NCBI RefSeq assembly: GCF_009707955.1
Contig: NZ_WMDQ01000020.1
Location: 1-56,977 of the forward strand
Source: Flavobacterium sp. LC2016-13
Lineage (GTDB): Bacteria; Bacteroidota; Bacteroidia; Flavobacteriales; Flavobacteriaceae
DNA: 56,977 nucleotides
Direction: 5' to 3'
The notes beneath the pieces are model-generated. The model made no database searches. It saw nothing but the letters and a program-made list of their open reading frames with translations, and had not been told where the DNA came from. Each line of letters opens with the position of its first letter. The stretch's first letter is position 1. The position numbers were made by a program, and so were the translations under genes. Below, one piece after another: positions 52,177-56,977 of this stretch.

Positions 52177-53562
52177 ATGAAATACAGAATAGAAAAAGAC
52201 ACTATGGGCGAAGTTCAGGTGCCGGCAGATAAATATTGGGGAGCACAAACAGAACGTTCAAGAAATAATTTCAAAATCGGACCATCAGCCTCAATGCCAC
52301 AAGAAATCATTGAAGGCTTTGCCTATCTAAAAAAAGCCGCCGCTTATGCCAATGCTGATTTAGGTGTTTTACCTGCTGAAAAAAGAGATGCAATTGCAGC
52401 CGTTTGTGATGAAATTTTAGCCGGACAATTAAAAGATGAATTTCCGTTAGTAATCTGGCAAACAGGTTCAGGTACACAAAGCAATATGAACGTGAACGAG
52501 GTTATTGCCAATCGCGCACAAGTTTTAAAAGGTTTTCAAATTGGCGAAGGCGAACCGTTTATCAAAGCCAATGACGATGTTAATAAATCACAATCATCAA
52601 ACGACACCTTCCCTACTGCGATGCACATTGCAGCTTATAAAGTTGTTATTGAAACTACAATTCCGGGAGTCGAAAAATTACACGCGACTTTAGCCGCAAA
52701 AGCAGCCGAATTTAAGGAAGTTGTAAAAATTGGACGAACACATCTTATGGATGCAACTCCATTAACTTTGGGTCAGGAAATTTCAGGTTACGCGGCACAA
52801 TTAGCATACGGATTAAAAGCGCTTAAAAATACTTTAGCCCATTTATCTGAAATTGCTTTGGGAGGAACTGCGGTAGGAACCGGATTGAATACGCCAAAGG
52901 GTTATGATGTAAAAGTAGCCGAATATATTGCAAAGTTCACCGATCACCCGTTTGTAACTGCTGAAAATAAGTTTGAAGCTTTAGCCGCGCACGATGCCAT
53001 TGTTGAGACACACGGCGCGTTGAAACAATTAGCCGTTTCATTAAATAAAATTGCCAACGATATTAGAATGTTAGCTTCCGGGCCTCGCTCTGGAATTGGC
53101 GAAATTCATATTCCTGAAAACGAACCGGGATCTTCTATCATGCCCGGAAAAGTAAACCCAACACAATGTGAAGCTTTAACGATGGTTTGCGCACAAGTTA
53201 TAGGAAACGATGTAGCAATTTCTATTGGAGGCATGCAGGGACATTATGAGTTAAACGTTTTCAAACCAGTTATGGCTGCTAATTTTCTTCAATCGGCACG
53301 TTTGTTAGGCGACGCTTGTGTTTCATTTGATGAACATTGCGCTCAGGGAATCGAACCAAATTACAAACGTATCAAAGAATTAGTAGATAATTCGTTAATG
53401 TTGGTTACCGCTTTAAATACTAAAATTGGATATTATAAAGCTGCTGAAATTGCTCAAACAGCGCACAAAAACGGAACTACTCTTAAAGATGAAGCCGTTC
53501 GTTTAGGATACGTTACTCCTGAAGATTTTGATGCTTGGGTAAAACCTGAGGAAATGGTTTAG
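52177..53562 (+). CDS. fumC: Class II fumarate hydratase
   Basis: A protein of 461 residues. Class II signature GSSIMPGKVNPTQCEA is present, with IWQTGSGTQSNMNVNEVIANRA, KSQSSNDTFPTAMH and IGRTHLMDATPLTLGQE. It reversibly hydrates fumarate to malate in the TCA cycle as an iron-independent tetramer. Distinction from aspartase relies on the N-terminal GEVQVPADKYWGAQT and the overall FumC pattern. A terminator follows. Confidence 0.95.
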   Translation: MKYRIEKDTMGEVQVPADKYWGAQTERSRNNFKIGPSASMPQEIIEGFAYLKKAAAYANADLGVLPAEKRDAIAAVCDEILAGQLKDEFPLVIWQTGSGTQSNMNVNEVIANRAQVLKGFQIGEGEPFIKANDDVNKSQSSNDTFPTAMHIAAYKVVIETTIPGVEKLHATLAAKAAEFKEVVKIGRTHLMDATPLTLGQEISGYAAQLAYGLKALKNTLAHLSEIALGGTAVGTGLNTPKGYDVKVAEYIAKFTDHPFVTAENKFEALAAHDAIVETHGALKQLAVSLNKIANDIRMLASGPRSGIGEIHIPENEPGSSIMPGKVNPTQCEALTMVCAQVIGNDVAISIGGMQGHYELNVFKPVMAANFLQSARLLGDACVSFDEHCAQGIEPNYKRIKELVDNSLMLVTALNTKIGYYKAAEIAQTAHKNGTTLKDEAVRLGYVTPEDFDAWVKPEEMV

Positions 53563-53624
53563 TTTTAATGGTTTAATTGTTAATTGTTAATTGTTGATGA
53601 TGAATTATTGAATCACTTATAAAA

Positions 53625-53655
53625 AAAGAGCTTTCTAAAATTTAGAAAGCTCTTT
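53625..53655. terminator. Bidirectional terminator within an AT-rich inverted repeat
   Basis: AAAGAGCTTTCTAAA (53625-53639) pairs with TTTAGAAAGCTCTTT (53641-53655). Outside lie TTAATTGTTAATTG and ATTAACAATTCACAATTAA words that also oppose each other. It separates the convergent fumC and the gene at 53697. Confidence 0.8.
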
Positions 53656-53696
53656 TCAATTAACCATTTATAATTAACAATTCACAATTAAATAAA

Positions 53697-54899
53697 TTAC
53701 TTGCCATCAACGTAATCCTGTAAATAACTAAATCTTGGCGTTAACTTTCCATTTTCGGTTATTTTAGCTCGTTGTAGAATTCCGTCTTTATCTCCGTTAA
53801 AAAATGCCGGAATAACGTGTTCCATAAATTGTTCTCCAAAACCTTCGCTGGCATCTTTTGGAATTTCGCATGGCAAATTATCAACTGCCATTACCACAAC
53901 TGCTGCAGGATGAAAAACATCTACTTCTTTATCTTCCAAAGGAAAATAACCATATAAAGGTTCCGCAATTGTTGACGATCTCAAAGTACTGGCAATTGGC
54001 CCGTCTACATCACATGAAATATCTGCCACAACTTTTAGCTTACAATCACTGGCATTTAGCATTTCTCTCGTCAAAATCATTGGAGCTCCACTTGCGTGAA
54101 AATGACCTGCAAAATAGATATCTGATACTTTAGTGAATTTTTCAAAATCCGAAACATATTCCTCAGGATGGCTTACAAAATCATTAAAGTCAAGAGATTG
54201 TCCATCAATTCTTTTATTATATTCTAAAACATCTAACTGAACGTAAACAGCCTGCGTGTAATTTTTAGCTAAATAATTATCAACTGTAATTTCTTTTATT
54301 TTAATCGCTTCCAGGATTTCTTTAGCCCCGCTGCCTACTTTTCCGGTTCCGGTAACAACAAATTTTAAAGCTGGCATTGTTATGCGTTTCAAATGCATAA
54401 TCAAAGCTTCTTTTCCGGCTAAAGTTTCTGCTTTTGGTAATTTGAACAACTCAAATTTAATTCCGAAAGCACGAATTCCGTTATAAACACCAACCATTCC
54501 GGCATATTTTCCAAAACCAATCAAACGGCGATTCTGATCATCAACAATAGTTTCATGATCGTATAAATCGATATTTTTTTCTAAAATCGCTTTTAACAGC
54601 TTTCTATTATAAGGTTGCTTTTTTATAGTATGTGAAAAAAAGAAATACGCTTTATTTGGAATTAAATTTTCAACAGGAACTTCTTTTACACCAAATAAAA
54701 CATCACAATCTGAAACATCATCTGTAATAGTTATTCCCATACTTTTATATTGGATGTCAGAAAAAATTCTAATATCTGAGCTTTCTACCTCAATAATTGC
54801 ATCATGAAAGCGCTGCTTTAGTTTTGCAAGTTCGTTTGGTGCAAACACCACACGCCTGTCTGGTGGGGTTTTTCTTTCTTTTATAATTCCAAATTTCAT
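53697..54899 (-). CDS. Saccharopine dehydrogenase-like NAD(P)-dependent oxidoreductase
   Basis: A protein of 400 residues of the alanine dehydrogenase/PNT/LYS1 superfamily. The N-terminus MKFGIIKERKTPPDRRVVFAP has the K-E-R-P-R pattern that binds substrate. GFGKYAGMVGVYNGIRAFG and VVTGTGKVGSGAKEIL (Rossmann loop) follow, then VVADISCDVDGPIASTLRSSTI. It resembles lysine-forming saccharopine dehydrogenase, but no lysine-pathway genes are adjacent and substrate is unproven. Confidence 0.8.
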   Translation of the reverse strand: MKFGIIKERKTPPDRRVVFAPNELAKLKQRFHDAIIEVESSDIRIFSDIQYKSMGITITDDVSDCDVLFGVKEVPVENLIPNKAYFFFSHTIKKQPYNRKLLKAILEKNIDLYDHETIVDDQNRRLIGFGKYAGMVGVYNGIRAFGIKFELFKLPKAETLAGKEALIMHLKRITMPALKFVVTGTGKVGSGAKEILEAIKIKEITVDNYLAKNYTQAVYVQLDVLEYNKRIDGQSLDFNDFVSHPEEYVSDFEKFTKVSDIYFAGHFHASGAPMILTREMLNASDCKLKVVADISCDVDGPIASTLRSSTIAEPLYGYFPLEDKEVDVFHPAAVVVMAVDNLPCEIPKDASEGFGEQFMEHVIPAFFNGDKDGILQRAKITENGKLTPRFSYLQDYVDGK

Positions 54900-55136
54900 T
54901 TATAGCCGATTAAGATAAATATTAATATAACTTTTTGAATTCAATTTGTTTCAAATATAACAAAATTAGTTAAATTTTTGTTGCTTTTTTCTAATTTCAA
55001 ACATTTTTATAACGTTAGTAGCTGATGTACAATCAACTAACAAAAAAAGATGTTAAGATAATGTTAAAAAATACTTTCCCAGAGATTGAAAAGCCCGAAA
55101 CATAAATATTGAATTCTATATATTTGTTTTTAAAGA

Positions 55137-56345
55137 ATGATGAAAATGAGCTTCCTTAAAAAAACAAATATACCACAAATACTTTTTCTAATTTTAGTTT
55201 TAGCTTCATGTGGAAAAGATAATAAATCAACAAAAATAGAAACAGTAGCGGTAGAAGAAGATACTTTACCTAAAATGAAGCCGTTAGGACCTGAAAAAAG
55301 AATTACGCAAGCTTACATAAACTCTGTTAAAGGAAGAATAAATAATTTTTATACTAAAAACTGGCCGAACAACAGTATGAACGGTAGTTTTTTGGTGGCA
55401 AGAAATGGCCAGATTATATTTGAACGATATAATGGTTTTGCCAATAAAAATGAAGGCACGAAAATAACTGCAGAAACGCCTGTGCAAATTGCCTCTGTCA
55501 GTAAAGTTTTGACTGCTACAGCTGTTTTAAAACTTGTTAATGCAGGCAAAATAGATTTAGACCAGAAAGTAAATACGATTTTAAAAACGTTTCCGTACGA
55601 AGCTTGTACGATCAGAATGCTTTTATCGCATAGAACCGGAATGCGAAATTATGCTTATTTCACAGATCACGATAAAACAGTTTGGGACAGGCATAATCAG
55701 CTAACAAACAAAGATATTTTAGACATCTTAGCCACAAAAGATATTGGCCTGGAATCAACGCCGGGAACCCGTTTTAGCTATTGCAATACCAATTATGCAA
55801 TGCTAGCCTTAATTATTGAAAAAATTACAGGGCTGAAGTATAAAGAAGCAATGTCTCAAATGATTTTTAAACCATTAGGGATGACACATACGTATGTTTT
55901 TGATGATGATAAAGACAGAAAAAGTATTGTACCTTCTTATAAAGGTAATGGTGCTGAAATTGGTTTTGATTATTTGGATAATGTTTACGGGGATAAAAAT
56001 ATTTTCTCAACAGTACGAGATCTTTTAAAATTTGACAGAGCCAGAAATTCACCTGATTTTTTAAAACCTGAATTACTAAAACAAGTTTACACTGGTTACA
56101 GTAATGAACGTAAAGGTGAAAAAAATTATGGTTTAGGAATTCGAATGATCAATTGGGATTCAGGACAAAATTATTACTTTCATAATGGTTGGTGGCACGG
56201 AAATACCTCATCGTATGTACCTTTAATGAAAGAACATGTTACCATTATTGCGTTATCAAACAAGATGACAAGAAAAACATACGCAGTTCGAAAATTGGCT
56301 CCAATTTTTGGCGATTATCCGTTTGTTTTTAAAGATGATGAATAG
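55137..56345 (+). CDS. Beta-lactamase-fold serine hydrolase lipoprotein
   Basis: A protein of 402 residues; the N-terminus ends ILFLILVLASCG, a lipobox. The class C-like motifs are SVSK (Ser nucleophile and Lys in QIASVSKVLTATAV), YCNTNY (Tyr-x-Asn) and HNGWWHG (His-x-Gly). The family includes penicillin-binding-protein-like carboxypeptidases and esterases; true beta-lactamase activity is not implied. It would act in the periplasm. It lies upstream of ssrA. Confidence 0.88.
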   Translation: MMKMSFLKKTNIPQILFLILVLASCGKDNKSTKIETVAVEEDTLPKMKPLGPEKRITQAYINSVKGRINNFYTKNWPNNSMNGSFLVARNGQIIFERYNGFANKNEGTKITAETPVQIASVSKVLTATAVLKLVNAGKIDLDQKVNTILKTFPYEACTIRMLLSHRTGMRNYAYFTDHDKTVWDRHNQLTNKDILDILATKDIGLESTPGTRFSYCNTNYAMLALIIEKITGLKYKEAMSQMIFKPLGMTHTYVFDDDKDRKSIVPSYKGNGAEIGFDYLDNVYGDKNIFSTVRDLLKFDRARNSPDFLKPELLKQVYTGYSNERKGEKNYGLGIRMINWDSGQNYYFHNGWWHGNTSSYVPLMKEHVTIIALSNKMTRKTYAVRKLAPIFGDYPFVFKDDE

Positions 56346-56412
56346 TATAATTTTTCTCGAAAATTTATTACGAAACTAACTTCAAATAGTATAAATTTGC
56401 AAACTCATTTTT

Positions 56413-56805
56413 GGGGTCGACTGGTTTTGACAGCAAGTCGAATTGAAAAGTAAGCACGTCGAGCATTGAGACCTTGCTCGTAAATATAAGATCTTACAAT
56501 TTTACACGGCGAAAATAACTACGCTTTAGCTGCATAATCTGAATTATAGTAAGATTAGCCACGTCCCTATCAGATAGGGAAGCTGGATTCTCCTTGAAAG
56601 CCTTGGTTTATGGCGGTCAGTACAGGAGAACCGTAAAAGTAAACCTAGATTTCCATGAGCTTCGGGTGGATTTCGAAATTAAGAAGATAAGTGTTGAGTG
56701 GTTGTTCCTGACCTAGCTTAACATCGAAAATCCAATCAGGAAATAAACGCGTAGAAAGCTCTTTAGTTGCTTGTTTGGACCCGGGTTCGATTCCCGGCGA
56801 CTCCA
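56413..56805 (+). ncRNA. ssrA: tmRNA
   Basis: 393 nt. The 5' end GGGGTCGACTGGTTTTGACAGC is the classic tmRNA start. GGGGTCG (56413-56419) pairs with CGACTCC (56798-56804), discriminator A at 56805, and the T arm is CCGGGTTCGATTCCCGG. The tag frame at 56508-56534 reads GENNYALAA and stops at TAA 56535-56537. tmRNA frees stalled ribosomes and marks the product for proteolysis. CCA is not encoded. A terminator follows. The last 130 nt of the window show no gene. Confidence 0.97.
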
Positions 56806-56808
56806 CAA

Positions 56809-56841
56809 AAAAGCCTGTAAAACCATCATTTACAGGCTTTT
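56809..56841 (+). terminator. Terminator of ssrA
   Basis: AAAAGCCTGTAAA (56809-56821) pairs with TTTACAGGCTTTT (56829-56841), followed by T-rich sequence. Confidence 0.88.
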
Positions 56842-56977
56842 TATTTTACAGTTGACAATTTAGTTGATATTTTCATTGTTAATAAGAAACTTTCACTATC
56901 TGGAAAAAACGGTCAAATTGACCATAGATTTTCAGTTTAAAATGATCACTCGATTCGGAGCAAACTGATCACCTAAT

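Overview
The window reads as chromosomal DNA of a Flavobacterium-like Bacteroidota. It is AT-rich. Promoters resemble the Bacteroidota TTTG-N19-TAnnTTTG type and Shine-Dalgarno sites are weak or absent. The gene content is typical: a T9SS adhesin with a PorP/SprF partner, an OMP beta-barrel TonB receptor, a LETM1-related biofilm protein, and a tmRNA whose tag reads GENNYALAA. No rRNA, insertion sequence or CRISPR was found.

Layout. 1-3552: the end of a type VI secretion spike gene (vgrG) followed by an AT-rich cargo block that looks like an effector plus lipoprotein immunity pair. 3745-9899: an RNA-repair-like island with tatD, rtcB, a RING/TerD-like protein, a structured RNA locus and an HD hydrolase. 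10181-15606: PorP/SprF and a 1467-residue PKD/SprB-repeat T9SS protein. 15899-16912: a WYL regulator. 17161-23695: a MarR regulator and a fadN-fadA-fadE beta-oxidation operon interrupted by a four-helix-bundle gene. 23966-36212: a GH18 enzyme, small secreted proteins, a Cu/Zn SOD-like lipoprotein, a carbonic anhydrase/SulP pair, divergent dps and oxyR, mnmD, ilvE and a MazG-like protein. 36302-42616: an ECF sigma module and two paralogous secreted proteins. 42748-56345: kup, an RsmB-like methyltransferase, a double-glycine peptide, a CPBP protease with menE, arsC-like, TonB receptor, fumC, a saccharopine-dehydrogenase-like enzyme and a serine hydrolase. The window closes with ssrA.

The most unusual part is 8746-9164, minus strand, directly upstream of the RING/TerD gene. 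A 20-nt element (GGTCAA-N8-TACTTC) occurs five times. In each copy the variable N8 has a reverse-complement partner nearby (four perfect 8/8, one 7/8), and each partner is followed by a conserved MATTAY. The array encloses a tRNA-like molecule with perfectly tRNA-like acceptor, D and T arms but an anticodon arm replaced by one of these modules. It also encloses an acceptor-plus-T-arm mini-tRNA shape and a microhelix ending ACCA. An inverted repeat, TRCGCA-N7-TGCGYA, lies upstream of rtcB, between the RNA locus and the HD gene, and at the promoter of the WYL regulator. This suggests one regulon. I read it as a candidate Y-RNA-like/tRNA-like RNA tied to an RtcB repair system; the pairing is seen in the sequence, the function is inference.

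A second theme is a family of inverted repeats built on GCAAGA words. Two short copies lie beside rtcB and between fadN and fadA. A long copy appears to contain the four-helix-bundle gene, which resembles the design of 23S rRNA intervening sequences.
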